Of a stretch of 57,252 nucleotides of DNA, positions 36,472 to 45,779 are shown in pieces. The first letter of the stretch is position 1; each line of letters starts with the position of its first letter. The notes below the pieces were generated by a model. It was given only the letters and a program-made list of their open reading frames with translations. It did not search any database and was not told where the DNA came from. The DNA comes from Bacteroidota bacterium (GTDB lineage Bacteria > Bacteroidota > Bacteroidia > Flavobacteriales > Flavobacteriaceae). The stretch covers positions 1 to 57,252 of the forward strand of contig JAQCBK010000006.1 of NCBI GenBank assembly GCA_027621505.1, read 5' to 3'. The translations under genes and the position numbers were made by a program.

Positions 36472-37602
36472 TTACCCAAAAAAACTTTTGACAGTATCAG
36501 TGATGAAATCAATTTGATCATCGGCAAGTTCTGTATGCATGGGCAAAGAGATGACCTCATTGACGATTTGCATGGTTACACCAAAATCCTCTGCTTTGTA
36601 GCGTTTACTGGTGTAGGCTTTTTGTAAATGCAAAGGAATGGGATAATAAACCCCACAAGGAATTTCATTATCATTCAGGTGCTTGACCAAAGCATCTCTA
36701 TCCGCATCCAAGACCCGGAGGGTATATTGATGAAAAACATGGGAGTCACAATCGCCTTTTCGGAATGGGGTAACCAAATTGGGATGGTCAGCCAAACGCT
36801 GGTTGTACTTTAAGGCCGCCGCTTTTCGAGACTCGTTGTAAAAATCGAGATAATTTAATTTGATATCGAGTATGGCGGCTTGAAGCGTATCCAATCTTGA
36901 ATTGACCCCCACCACGTCATGATGGTATCTTATATACATTCCATGATTGACCATGCCTCTAAGGGAATGTGCCAGATCATCATCATTGGTAAAAATTGCA
37001 CCCCCATCACCATAGGCCCCTAAATTTTTGGAGGGAAAAAAGGAGGTCGTACCCATATGACCCAAGGCTCCTGTTTTTTTCTTAGTTCCATCAGAAAAAG
37101 TGTAGTTTGCACCGATGGATTGCGCATTGTCTTCAACGACATACAGGTTGTTTTTTTCAGCCAAAGCCAAAATTTCCTCCATGTCTGCAGCTTGGCCAAA
37201 TAAATGAACGGGGATAATTGCTTTGGTTTTAGGGCCGATGACCCTCTCGATGGCGGATACATCAATATTATATGTTTTGGGGTCAACATCAACCAAGACC
37301 GGGGTCAATCCCAAGAGCGAAATGACTTCGACAGTTGCGGCAAAAGTGAAATCTGAAGTGATCACCTCATCTCCCTGTTGGAGCCCCAACGCCATCAAAG
37401 CAATTTGAAGGGCATCGGTTCCGTTGGCACATGGGATTACATGTTTTACATTGAGGTAGTTTTCCAAATTTTCTTGGAAACTTTTGACCTGTGGGCCGTT
37501 GATGAATTTTGTAGCGGCAATCGTCTCCAAGACAGATTGGTTGACTTGGGCTTCAATCTGTTGATATTGACCCTGAAGGTCAACCATTTCGATCTTTTTC
37601 AT
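36472..37602 (-). CDS. DegT/DnrJ/EryC1/StrS sugar aminotransferase
   Basis: A PLP aminotransferase of the sugar-nucleotide family, 376 residues, likely making an amino sugar for surface polysaccharide. It has FINGPQVKSFQENL, CANGTDALQIALMALG, VVEDNAQSIGA and the PLP lysine in FFPSKNLGAYGDGGAIF (near 190). The exact sugar is not readable; similar proteins act in QuiNAc4N/bacillosamine or Per synthesis. The divergent neighbour kdtA also serves LPS. Confidence 0.88.
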   Translation of the reverse strand: MKKIEMVDLQGQYQQIEAQVNQSVLETIAATKFINGPQVKSFQENLENYLNVKHVIPCANGTDALQIALMALGLQQGDEVITSDFTFAATVEVISLLGLTPVLVDVDPKTYNIDVSAIERVIGPKTKAIIPVHLFGQAADMEEILALAEKNNLYVVEDNAQSIGANYTFSDGTKKKTGALGHMGTTSFFPSKNLGAYGDGGAIFTNDDDLAHSLRGMVNHGMYIRYHHDVVGVNSRLDTLQAAILDIKLNYLDFYNESRKAAALKYNQRLADHPNLVTPFRKGDCDSHVFHQYTLRVLDADRDALVKHLNDNEIPCGVYYPIPLHLQKAYTSKRYKAEDFGVTMQIVNEVISLPMHTELADDQIDFITDTVKSFFG

Positions 37603-37618
37603 ATTATTTTTTACTTCA

Positions 37619-37626
37619 CAAAATTA
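37619..37626 (-). promoter_or_regulatory. Promoter -7 box of the DegT-family gene
   Basis: Minus-strand TAATTTTG, an exact TAnnTTTG, 17 bases before the ATG at 37602. The promoter for divergent kdtA must share this 75-base gap. Confidence 0.5.
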
Positions 37627-37677
37627 AAAAAAGCAATCTGCTTTACCCAATTGAGATTAAAAACTATTTTTGAACTT

Positions 37678-38922
37678 GTGATACCACATCTTTTATACAA
37701 TCTTGTTTTAACGCTTACCTATCCTCTAATTAAATTTATGGGTTTTTTTTCGAGTAAGCTTTCCCTATTTACTGAAGGACGTAAATCGGTCTTTACACAA
37801 TTGAAGTCAAAAGGGGTGGACCAAGGGAAATGGGTATGGTTTCATGTGGCCTCATTGGGAGAGTTCGAACAAGCCCTCCCTCTTATGGTTTCTCACAAGA
37901 AGATGTTTCCAAAGCACAAGCTACTTCTGACCTTCTTTTCTCCCTCTGGCTATGAGGTAAAAAAGGATTTTGAACTAGCCGATTGTGTGTGTTATTTACC
38001 TTGGGACACGCCAAAAAACACCCGTCGTTTTTTGGATTTTTGTAATATTGAATGTGCCTTATTGGTCAAATATGAATTTTGGCCCAACTACCTTATGGGC
38101 TTGTCAAAAAGAGAAATTCCTACCTATTCAGTTTCAAGTATTTTCAGATCAAATCAAGTATTTTTTAAAAATTATGGTAAAGATTACCGAAAATTACTCT
38201 TTGGGATTCAACATTTTTTTGTTCAAAATGAAGCATCTGCCACGCTTTTAAAATCGATTGGGATAGATAAAGTTACCATCAGTGGAGACACTCGAATGGA
38301 TCGCGTTTATGAAATCAGTCAAAAAGAGGAGCGACTTTCATTAATAGAGCAATTTCTGGGAGGTCAATCTTGTTTTGTAGCAGGAAGCACATGGCCTGAG
38401 GATTACGACTTAATGGAGCATCTATTAAAAATACCAACCGATTTAAAAATCATCATCGTCCCCCACGAAACCACAAAACAGTCGATTGAAAGGCTTGAAA
38501 AACGAATTGAAATTCCTTACACCAAATGGAGTGATTTTGATGAAAAAAGAGATCAAAACAAAACCCTTTTGATCGCGGACACCATTGGTCAATTGACTAA
38601 AATTTATCGATATGCAAAATTTGCCTATGTTGGAGGTGGAATGAAAAAAAATGGCTTGCACAATACCTTAGAGCCTGCGTCCTTTGGTATTCCTGTTATC
38701 ATTGGGAAGTTTTTCAATCGGTATGAGGAAGCTGTCAGCCTGTTCAAAAAGGGTGGGATTACTAGCGTAAACACATCCCATGAGTTCAAAAAAATTTATG
38801 ATTTGCTTCTGCACGATGCATCATTAAACCAAAAAATGGGAGATGCAAATGCTGAATATGTCAAAAATGGGAAGGGGGCCAGCCAAATGATCATTGAGAT
38901 GATAAAAAGTCAAATGAAATAG
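37678..38922 (+). CDS. waaA: 3-deoxy-D-manno-octulosonic acid (Kdo) transferase
   Basis: Adds Kdo to lipid A precursor at the inner membrane. The frame is open from 37378 but the first 100 codons run antisense through the DegT-family gene, so I chose the GTG at 37678 (414 residues), where the family N terminus begins (IPHLLYNLVLTLTYPLIKF, a membrane anchor). A TTG at 37651 is an alternative. Motifs: WFHVASLGEFEQALPL, the donor-side VGGGMKKNGLHNTLEPASFG and the GDTRMDRV stretch. Length agrees with family. Confidence 0.9.
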   Translation: MIPHLLYNLVLTLTYPLIKFMGFFSSKLSLFTEGRKSVFTQLKSKGVDQGKWVWFHVASLGEFEQALPLMVSHKKMFPKHKLLLTFFSPSGYEVKKDFELADCVCYLPWDTPKNTRRFLDFCNIECALLVKYEFWPNYLMGLSKREIPTYSVSSIFRSNQVFFKNYGKDYRKLLFGIQHFFVQNEASATLLKSIGIDKVTISGDTRMDRVYEISQKEERLSLIEQFLGGQSCFVAGSTWPEDYDLMEHLLKIPTDLKIIIVPHETTKQSIERLEKRIEIPYTKWSDFDEKRDQNKTLLIADTIGQLTKIYRYAKFAYVGGGMKKNGLHNTLEPASFGIPVIIGKFFNRYEEAVSLFKKGGITSVNTSHEFKKIYDLLLHDASLNQKMGDANAEYVKNGKGASQMIIEMIKSQMK

Positions 38923-38961
38923 CAAGATCAATTCATTATATTTACATTCAAACTTTCAGAC

Positions 38962-40017
38962 ATGAAAAAAACCTTGTTTATCCTCTTTTTATCGTTGACA
39001 ATTGGTCGAGCACAACAAAATCAAGATGCACCGCTTAACATCATTTTTTTAATAGGTGATGGCATGGGATTGAGTCAAATTTCAGCGGGAATGTATTCCA
39101 ATAATAACCAAACTGCATTGGAGGGCTTTCCGGTAATAGGGCTTTCCAAAACCCAAGCCGTAAAAAACTTAGTGACCGATTCTGCAGCAAGTGGAACTGC
39201 AATGGCCTGTGGAGAAAAAACCTTTAATGGAGTTATTGGAATTAGTGCAAAAAATAAAAAGCTCAAATCCATCCTTGAAATTTGTGAGGACAATGGATAC
39301 AATTCAGGATTGATTTCAACCTCCAGTATCGTTCATGCTACCCCAGCTTCGTTTTATGCCAATGTTATTTCGAGAAAAAAATATGAGGATATCGCTTTGG
39401 AATTCATTGAAAGCGAAGTAGATTATTTTATTGGAGGAGGAAAGAATTTTTTTATTAAAAGAAAAGACAACAGAAATCTAATCAAAGAAATGAATGGCAT
39501 TGAGGTGGTAAAAAACCTAAAAGCTTTTCAGAAATCTGATGCCCAAAAAATCGGATTTTTGACTTACGATGAAGAGCCTCCTTCTTTGAATGAGGGAAGG
39601 CAACCCCCTTTGGATGCCTCTCTTTCAGCCGTCTTGAGTAAGCTGGACAGTCGAGCGGAACCTTTTTTCCTGATGGTAGAGGGATCTCAAATTGATTGGG
39701 GTGGCCACGCCAATGACATTGATTACATCACTTCAGAATTCAGAGAATTTGACAAGGCGATTGCTCTAGCTCTTGATTATGCAAAAAACAATTCCAATAC
39801 CCTGGTCGTGGTAACGGCTGATCACGAAACTGGTGGGCTGGCGATTATCAAAGGGGAAACAGAGACTTTTGAAATGGAGGCCAGTTTTAATACCCCCGGT
39901 CACAGCGCTACAATGGTCCCCGTTTTCAGTTTTGGTAAGTCTTCAGAGCTATTTGCAGGTATTTATGAAAATACTCAAATTTTTCACAAAATGTTGGAGG
40001 CAATTGGATTGAATTGA
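38962..40017 (+). CDS. Secreted alkaline phosphatase (PhoA family)
   Basis: A phosphomonoesterase exported to the periplasm or surface. It has 351 residues with a signal peptide (1-17, cut near RAQ), metal motif IIFLIGDGMG, nucleophile Ser74 in VTDSAASGTAMA, QIDWGGHANDIDY and ADHETGG. Two zinc sites plus magnesium are expected from these motifs. No PHO-type box was recognised upstream; a TATATTTA near-consensus -7 lies at about 38938. The stop is 1 base from the convergent CotH-like gene. Confidence 0.92.
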   Translation: MKKTLFILFLSLTIGRAQQNQDAPLNIIFLIGDGMGLSQISAGMYSNNNQTALEGFPVIGLSKTQAVKNLVTDSAASGTAMACGEKTFNGVIGISAKNKKLKSILEICEDNGYNSGLISTSSIVHATPASFYANVISRKKYEDIALEFIESEVDYFIGGGKNFFIKRKDNRNLIKEMNGIEVVKNLKAFQKSDAQKIGFLTYDEEPPSLNEGRQPPLDASLSAVLSKLDSRAEPFFLMVEGSQIDWGGHANDIDYITSEFREFDKAIALALDYAKNNSNTLVVVTADHETGGLAIIKGETETFEMEASFNTPGHSATMVPVFSFGKSSELFAGIYENTQIFHKMLEAIGLN

Positions 40018-40018
40018 T

Positions 40019-41038
40019 CTAACGGGTTCTCATGTTCTGAATTACCTGTCTGTCAAATTGATCCTCATCTTCTAAAATGTCAAAAAAACTTTGCAAATAA
40101 CTCAGGGTACTATCGTATTCCGTGGGCAACTCGAATTGGGGTTTTTGGGCCTCTACAATTTGTATGAACGCAGATTTGTTGGATAAAATTTGATCTCTAA
40201 TCTCTTCCATTAAGGATTCATCCCTTTTAAAACCCCTGTATTTTCTGTCTTTAACCGACTTGATACCCAATCGGCTGTTGACAATGGCATAGCTGGCATC
40301 GACCAGTCCGCACAGGTCAAAATCATAAGGCAGGGGATATATTTTTTTATCTATGTAGAGCAGTTTTCCATTGTGCTGATAGGCAACAGAAAAATCAGTA
40401 TTTCCGATCATGAACTGGAACATGGCGTTTTGAACGGTTGTCCTATCATCCATAGCTTTTGGATGAATGTAACGTTCAAAGGTTTTTCCTTCAAATCGAT
40501 CGGCAACGCGCTTGTCATCTTCAATAAGAAACCCTTTGATGTTGTGAACAATCGTTTTACTATTTTTTATTTCTTTAAATTCAATGTCTACCCTACGTGT
40601 TTTAAAATGATAAGGGGAAATTTTTTCATACAATTTATAGGCAATAAATTCTTGAATGATATTATCGTTTTTCTCTTCTTCAAGAAGACAGGGCACCACC
40701 AATTTTAAATTTTTATTGCCTTCGAATAGAGTACCCTCGGCTTTTTTATTTTTGATTTTCATCTTAATGGGAGGAAAATAGCACTTTGACCTTCTAAAAT
40801 TACCTCTTGCTCTTAGCGAAACCTCCAAGTCATTCCACTTGTTTTGGTGCCAATAAGACAAATTGGTTTTTATCAGCGTCGAATCATCTGTTTCCAGTCT
40901 GATGACCTGGTTGGAGTAACTCAATTTTACTTTAAGGGGAGCCTGATCTTCAAATAGTTGATCTGACAATTGTTCAACCTGCGCATTTATGGAAGCAAAA
41001 AAGAAAAGTCCGAGCAGAAAAAACATTTGTTTATTCAT
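40019..41038 (-). CDS. Secreted protein, possibly CotH-like
   Basis: A 339-residue protein with a signal peptide (hydrophobic 5-16, cut after INA). Two stretches recall CotH kinase-like proteins: the RARGNFRRSKCYFPPIKM block (near 77) and the later QFMIGNTDFS ... YPLPYDFDLCGLVD block (near 205-240), which could be the kinase-like metal site. The match is remote and the protein could be something else. The start is 18 bases from the divergent membrane-protein gene. Confidence 0.5.
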   Translation of the reverse strand: MNKQMFFLLGLFFFASINAQVEQLSDQLFEDQAPLKVKLSYSNQVIRLETDDSTLIKTNLSYWHQNKWNDLEVSLRARGNFRRSKCYFPPIKMKIKNKKAEGTLFEGNKNLKLVVPCLLEEEKNDNIIQEFIAYKLYEKISPYHFKTRRVDIEFKEIKNSKTIVHNIKGFLIEDDKRVADRFEGKTFERYIHPKAMDDRTTVQNAMFQFMIGNTDFSVAYQHNGKLLYIDKKIYPLPYDFDLCGLVDASYAIVNSRLGIKSVKDRKYRGFKRDESLMEEIRDQILSNKSAFIQIVEAQKPQFELPTEYDSTLSYLQSFFDILEDEDQFDRQVIQNMRTR

Positions 41039-41056
41039 AATATAGTTAATAGATTT

Positions 41057-41827
41057 ATGTGGTTCAAAATAGTAAAATTTGTGATTAAATACCTTTCAAT
41101 AATCAACCACCGCACTTTGATAACAATGCTGCTTTCTGTATTGGTGCCTTATGCTGCATATCAATTCGAAATTATCTACAACATTGACTTGACCTTGATA
41201 AGTATTGCGATCATTTTTCCTTTGGTTTTTGCGATCAGAGGAGCTTTTAAAAGACGAGAAAAAGCTTTAGAGTTTTTAAGTTTACATAGGGGTGCACTTA
41301 AAACCATCAATTATTATTTTATGAACAGCTCCAATCTTACTGATGATGCCAAAAATGAAATCAATCAAATCCTTGACGATCTCTCCAATTCTTTTATAAA
41401 TCATTTGTCTCAATCCTCACACAACACAGATGAAATAGACAAAAAAACCGGATTGATCTTTGAATTCATTAAAAAACACGATGAAGAAATATCTGGAGGT
41501 GTCAAGCAGAAAATCATTCGCTTTATCAAAGATGTCCATGTTTCACAAGAAAATCTGATGGCGGTTCACACCCATCGAACGCCTATAAGTCTTAAAGCCT
41601 ATTGCTTGATATTCATATATATGTTCCCAGTGATTTACACGCCCACCATCATCAACAAGATTGGTCTGGACAACCCCTCAAGCCTCACTTATTTTGTAAT
41701 CATTCTGAGTGAATTTATTCTTATATCTCTTTACAACATCCAAGATCAAATGGAATATCCTTTTGATAAAGATGGCTTGGATGACATTAAATTGGACTAT
41801 TTTAAATACAATAGATCCCAAAAATAA
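41057..41827 (+). CDS. Bestrophin-like membrane protein
   Basis: A 256-residue membrane protein: two hydrophobic helices (about 22-37 and 45-60), a soluble helical middle, and two further helices (about 185-205 and 213-230). The C-terminal QMEYPFDKDGLDDIKLD recalls the E-x-PF-x-x-D-x-x-D-hydrophobic motif of bestrophin-type channels, and the topology agrees, but overall similarity is not strong. The frame is open from 40970; I chose the ATG at 41057 because the earlier one would lie within the divergent gene's signal peptide. Confidence 0.5.
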   Translation: MWFKIVKFVIKYLSIINHRTLITMLLSVLVPYAAYQFEIIYNIDLTLISIAIIFPLVFAIRGAFKRREKALEFLSLHRGALKTINYYFMNSSNLTDDAKNEINQILDDLSNSFINHLSQSSHNTDEIDKKTGLIFEFIKKHDEEISGGVKQKIIRFIKDVHVSQENLMAVHTHRTPISLKAYCLIFIYMFPVIYTPTIINKIGLDNPSSLTYFVIILSEFILISLYNIQDQMEYPFDKDGLDDIKLDYFKYNRSQK

Positions 41828-41905
41828 AATAGAGTAAGTTCGTAGCGCTATAGCAACATCCCGTCACCCTCACAGACAATAGGGTTGGATTTTCCATGAT
41901 CAATC

Positions 41906-41930
41906 CATTTCAATGGGTCAGATTGAAATG
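41906..41930. repeat. Perfect hairpin in a 309-base gap
   Basis: CATTTCAAT-GGGTCAG-ATTGAAATG forms a 9-bp perfect stem with a 7-base loop. There is no T-run on either side, so it is not a standard terminator. The gap 41828-42136 contains this, the short hairpin TTATATG-CCT-CATATAA near 41946 and the promoter of the ankyrin gene; I see no other gene in it. Confidence 0.4.
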
Positions 41931-42106
41931 ATTTATGCCTGGCTTATATGCCTCATATAAAAAAAGCTGTCTTGATGTTAAGTAAATAATAATTTATCTT
42001 TTAAAAAATGTTTAATTTTAACGTATAATTTCTCATTTGATAAATACATGTTAATATTGTACACTCATGAGATAATTAGGATAATTAATTGTCATAAAAT
42101 CTGAAT

Positions 42107-42114
42107 TACATTTG
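42107..42114 (+). promoter_or_regulatory. Promoter -7 box of the ankyrin-protein gene
   Basis: TACATTTG, followed by TGTC, an exact TAnnTTTG and almost the same 12 bases as in the pheA and metK promoters. It lies 23 bases before the ATG; TTG is 15 bases upstream. Confidence 0.65.
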
Positions 42115-42136
42115 TGTCAAATAAAATCCTATAGTT

Positions 42137-42529
42137 ATGAAAAAGCTTCTTATCTACACCTTCATTCTTTCACTCACCGCACTCAATGCGTCTGAATTGA
42201 CAGTATCTGACAGTTTATCAATCAACCCAATCGAGGAAAAAATTACAGAAATCGAAAAGATGGCACTGATTGCGATCGAAAATGAAGATTATGATTACAT
42301 TGAAAATGTCCTTAGTTCTGGCGCAATCAGCCCAAGGGCTGTAGTCAATGGCAAACCATTAATCATCCATGCTGCCATCCATGACAAAGCTGAGATGATT
42401 CTTTTGCTGGCCAGCTATGGCGCAATGATCAACAACCCTATCTGCGATGAAGGGAAAGATATTATGGAATATGCCAAGGAAAACAATGCCATCCACGCTC
42501 AGGCTCAGATTATTATCATCCGTGCCTAA
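42137..42529 (+). CDS. Small secreted ankyrin-repeat protein
   Basis: A 130-residue protein with a signal peptide (1-18, cut near LNA). The mature part has an ankyrin-like pair: DYDYIENVLSSGAI (helix pair) and GKPLIIHAAIHDKAEMILLLASYGAMIN (near 75-103). Ankyrin repeats bind protein partners; the partner is unknown. It has its own promoter and terminator and so is a single-gene unit. Confidence 0.7.
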   Translation: MKKLLIYTFILSLTALNASELTVSDSLSINPIEEKITEIEKMALIAIENEDYDYIENVLSSGAISPRAVVNGKPLIIHAAIHDKAEMILLLASYGAMINNPICDEGKDIMEYAKENNAIHAQAQIIIIRA

Positions 42530-42573
42530 AGATGCTTAAAACGCCTACTGATTCCATTGAATTATGAAAACTA

Positions 42574-42600
42574 CCCCTGCTAAACAGCGGGGGTTTTTTT
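42574..42600 (+). terminator. Intrinsic terminator after the ankyrin gene
   Basis: CCCCTGCT-AAA-C-AGCGGGGG forms an 8-bp stem with one T-G wobble, followed by seven T. Between here and 42792 only a promoter box was seen. Confidence 0.88.
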
Positions 42601-42770
42601 ATTGCATTGAATTTTGTTTACTAACTATATTTATTAATGTTTTTTGAGCCAAATCAGTGGATTAAAATCCATTTATCAGAAATAGGGCTGCTCATCCAAA
42701 ATGAAAAAATTATTGAGTGATGTTGAAAAAAAAAGAAGTTTTAGTATGTTGCATCCATAAAAAGTAAAAA

Positions 42771-42778
42771 TACTTTTG
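42771..42778 (+). promoter_or_regulatory. Promoter -7 box of the sulfatase gene
   Basis: TACTTTTG fits TAnnTTTG and lies 14 bases before the ATG at 42793, or 29 before the alternative ATG at 42808. Confidence 0.5.
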
Positions 42779-42792
42779 GTCAACCTTCAAAA

Positions 42793-44157
42793 ATGAAATT
42801 TCACCCTATGAAACTATTCACAAACAATACTTTTGCATGCTTGATTTTACTTCTAATCCTCCTACTGCTTTCCTGTGGTAAAACTGAAGAGTCAAATCGG
42901 CCTCCCAATGTTGTGCTAATTTTCACAGACGATTTGGGCTATGGAGATCTGGGATGCTATGGGAATCCAAATATTGCAAGCCCCAATATCGACCAACTGG
43001 CAGTCGATGGGATTCGATTCACCTCTTTTTATGTTGCTGCTGCCGTGTGTAGCCCCTCAAGAGCTGCACTACTCACTGGACGATATCCCATTAGAAATTC
43101 ACCTAAGAATTTTGGTCCCGAATCCAAAAATGGACTACCAAAGCAAGAAATAACCCTCGCCAATCTTCTTGGAAAAAAGGGATATGCAACCGCTGCTATT
43201 GGCAAATGGCATTTGGGTCATCAAAAAGGCTACCTTCCCACCGATCGTGGATTTGATCAATTTTATGGATTGCCCTACAGTAACGATATGATTCTTCCAT
43301 GGTGTCCCTGGTTGTCAGAAAAGGACAGCTTGTTTATGTATGAAAACAGTCAGCCCAACAAATTGGTTGGATTTGACCAAGATCATTTGACCGAGAATTA
43401 TACTAAAAAAGCATTGGATTTTATTGCAAAAAACAAAGAAAAGCCCTTTTTCCTTTATTTGGCTCACAGCATGCCACACCTCCCCATCAGTACTTCGGAT
43501 CAATTTAAAGGAAAATCAGAAGGAGGCTTTTATGGTGATGTAATCGAAACGATTGATTGGAGTGTAGGCGAGGTATTACGGGAACTGGAAACCCATGGAT
43601 TGAGCAACAATACACTGGTTATCTTCACCAGCGACAATGGCCCTTGGAACAACTTGCCGGATCGAATGCTTCAACGAGGTGTAGAAAGATGGCACACCGG
43701 TTCAACGGGTTTGCTACGGGGATCAAAAGCGACTTCTTATGAGGGAGGCTTCAGGGTTCCTGCTATAATGCGTTGGCCAGCAACCATTGAAAAAGGAACT
43801 GTCAATCGGCAGCCCGTCAATACCATGGATGTTTTTCAAACCATTCTTTCCATTGCTGATGCAACTGGCCCCGACGATAGAGTAATGGATGGAAGGGATA
43901 TCCTTCCCCTTCTTAAGGGAGAAAAAATGACATTAAACGAAGCCTTTTTTTACTGTACTGGCACCCAATTACAAGCGGTAAGAAAAATGAATTGGAAGTT
44001 GAGAGTCACCAAAAAAGAGGGGGTTCAACTGTTTGATTTAAAAAATGATCCTGGAGAAAACTACAATATTGCTGAGCGAAACACTGAGCAAGTAGAAGTT
44101 TTGAAAAAGCTAATGATCGAGTTTTCTAACAATAGCAGTGCAACTATTGCTTTTTAA
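42793..44157 (+). CDS. S1-family sulfatase, lipoprotein
   Basis: Removes sulfate esters, probably from sulfated polysaccharides or host glycans. It has 454 residues: lipoprotein signal with lipobox LLSC (Cys28), then the sulfatase core with metal motif LIFTDDLGYGDLG (42-54), the formylglycine site CSPSR (Cys86) inside VCSPSRAALLTGRYP, IGKWHLGH and TSDNGPW. Activity needs an anaerobic-type or FGE maturase, not in this window. No carbohydrate-uptake genes (SusC/D) are adjacent, so the substrate is open. An internal ATG at 42808 is an alternative start. Confidence 0.93.
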   Translation: MKFHPMKLFTNNTFACLILLLILLLLSCGKTEESNRPPNVVLIFTDDLGYGDLGCYGNPNIASPNIDQLAVDGIRFTSFYVAAAVCSPSRAALLTGRYPIRNSPKNFGPESKNGLPKQEITLANLLGKKGYATAAIGKWHLGHQKGYLPTDRGFDQFYGLPYSNDMILPWCPWLSEKDSLFMYENSQPNKLVGFDQDHLTENYTKKALDFIAKNKEKPFFLYLAHSMPHLPISTSDQFKGKSEGGFYGDVIETIDWSVGEVLRELETHGLSNNTLVIFTSDNGPWNNLPDRMLQRGVERWHTGSTGLLRGSKATSYEGGFRVPAIMRWPATIEKGTVNRQPVNTMDVFQTILSIADATGPDDRVMDGRDILPLLKGEKMTLNEAFFYCTGTQLQAVRKMNWKLRVTKKEGVQLFDLKNDPGENYNIAERNTEQVEVLKKLMIEFSNNSSATIAF

Positions 44158-44207
44158 TCAAAAAAATCCCAATGAATATGAATCATTGAGGTTTTGGTTT
44201 TGATTTG

Positions 44208-44289
44208 TGCGGGTGAAGGGACTCGAACCCCCACGCCGTGAAGCACTAGATCCTAAATCTAGCGTGTCTACCAATTTCACCACACCCGC
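44208..44289 (-). tRNA. tRNA-Leu (UAG anticodon)
   Basis: Minus strand begins GCGGGTG and ends CACCCGC plus A, giving a 7-bp acceptor stem. The anticodon arm is CTAGA-TTTAGGA-TCTAG with anticodon TAG (Leu, CUA/CUN). A variable arm (GCTTCACGGC region) and the T-arm GTGGGGGTTCGAGTCCC-type loop TTCGAGT follow. 82 bases; CCA is not encoded. Confidence 0.95.
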
Positions 44290-44363
44290 TTTAAGAAGCG
44301 CACAAATATAATCAAAGTTTTTCCAAAATATTTTGCTTCACAAGAAAAAGGAATAATGTTTTG

Positions 44364-44371
44364 TAATTTTG
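44364..44371 (+). promoter_or_regulatory. Promoter -7 box of the M20 dipeptidase gene
   Basis: TAATTTTG, an exact TAnnTTTG, 19 bases before the ATG at 44391. Confidence 0.5.
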
Positions 44372-44390
44372 TAATCAAGCTAATTTCCCT

Positions 44391-45776
44391 ATGAAAAACC
44401 TCATCCTCAATCAAAAAGACATCTTTATTGAACAATTACTGGAGTTACTGAAAATTCCTTCTATCAGTGCCGACCCTCAATACAAAAACGAGCTAAGAAG
44501 AACAGCATTATGGATGCAGCAAGCGTTAAAGGACATCGGTTGTGATAAAACAAAAATCTATGATACAGCGGGACATCCAGTGGTATATGGGGAGATTATG
44601 GTATCCGAAAAAGCCCCGACTGTTCTGGTTTATGGCCATTATGATGTTCAGCCCCCCGATCCTTTAGAACTATGGGAAAGTCCTCCTTTTGAACCCGTCA
44701 TAAAAAAAACAACATTACACCCCGCAGGTGCTATTTTTGCCAGAGGGGCATGCGATGACAAAGGCCAGATGTTCATGCATTTAAAAGCTGTAGAAATGTT
44801 GGTGAAGACCAATGCATTGAATTGCAATGTCAAATTCGTTATCGAAGGAGAGGAAGAAGTGGGAAGTGATCACTTAGAGGCATTCATAAGGGAACAACAA
44901 ACAATGCTCCAATCCGATATCATCATTATATCAGATACTGGGATCAATAGCTTGGAAAACCCAGCCATTACAACAGGTTTGCGGGGACTCAGCTATATGG
45001 AAGTTACCGTCACCGGGCCCAACAGAGATTTACATTCCGGTTTGTATGGAGGTACAGTTGCCAATCCGATCAATGTATTGTGTGAGATGATTGCATCCCT
45101 TCACGATGAGAACAAAAGAGTGAATATTCCTGGTTTTTATGATGAGGTATCGATCATTTCCGATGAGGATAGAAAAAAAATGAATGACAATGAAATAAAT
45201 GAAAAAGATTTTAAAGACGCCATAGGAATAAATGCCGTGGTGGGGGAATACGGTTATACCACATTGGAACGCCGATCCATTAGACCCACACTGGATGTTA
45301 ATGGAATATGGGGCGGCTATACTGGTGAAGGCGCCAAGACTGTCATTCCTAGTAAAGCACATGCAAAAATTTCAATGCGCTTGGTACCTCACCAAAATTG
45401 GGTAGAGATCAGTCGATTGTTTGAAGATCATTTCAAAGCCATTGCCCCCCAAGGGGTCAAAGTTGAGGTGACCACACACCACGGTGGGGGCGCCTATGTT
45501 ACACCTACCGACTCTATAGCTTATAAAGCTGCCGAAAAGGCTTATGAACAAGTTTTTGAAATCAAGCCCCATTCGAAAAGAGACGGGGGTAGTATCCCTA
45601 TCGTTCCTATGTTCGAAAAGGTATTGGGCTGTAAAACCTTACTCATGGGATTTGGATTTGACAGTGATGCCATCCACTCCCCCAACGAACATTATGGAAT
45701 CGAAAACTTTTTAAAAGGAATAGAGACCATTGCCCTCTTCTATCCTAATTTCGAAGATTTGTTTAAAAAGAATTGA
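44391..45776 (+). CDS. M20-family dipeptidase
   Basis: A cytoplasmic zinc dipeptidase of 461 residues. The catalytic domain has VLVYGHYDVQPPDP (His/Asp metal ligands, near 82), RGACDDKGQ, and the catalytic Glu pair in FVIEGEEEVGSDH (near 150). The inserted dimerisation domain covers about 200-380, and the last ligand is in the FGFDSDAIHSPNE stretch near the C terminus. No signal peptide. It is convergent with hemW, 3 bases between stops. Confidence 0.92.
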   Translation: MKNLILNQKDIFIEQLLELLKIPSISADPQYKNELRRTALWMQQALKDIGCDKTKIYDTAGHPVVYGEIMVSEKAPTVLVYGHYDVQPPDPLELWESPPFEPVIKKTTLHPAGAIFARGACDDKGQMFMHLKAVEMLVKTNALNCNVKFVIEGEEEVGSDHLEAFIREQQTMLQSDIIIISDTGINSLENPAITTGLRGLSYMEVTVTGPNRDLHSGLYGGTVANPINVLCEMIASLHDENKRVNIPGFYDEVSIISDEDRKKMNDNEINEKDFKDAIGINAVVGEYGYTTLERRSIRPTLDVNGIWGGYTGEGAKTVIPSKAHAKISMRLVPHQNWVEISRLFEDHFKAIAPQGVKVEVTTHHGGGAYVTPTDSIAYKAAEKAYEQVFEIKPHSKRDGGSIPIVPMFEKVLGCKTLLMGFGFDSDAIHSPNEHYGIENFLKGIETIALFYPNFEDLFKKN

Positions 45777-45779
45777 CTT

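Noticed and set aside
37378-37677. Upstream 100 codons of the waaA frame
   Set aside because: They run antisense through the DegT-family gene and do not resemble the family N terminus; the GTG at 37678 starts where the conserved anchor begins.
41906-41930. Hairpin as an intrinsic terminator
   Set aside because: There is no T-run on either side.
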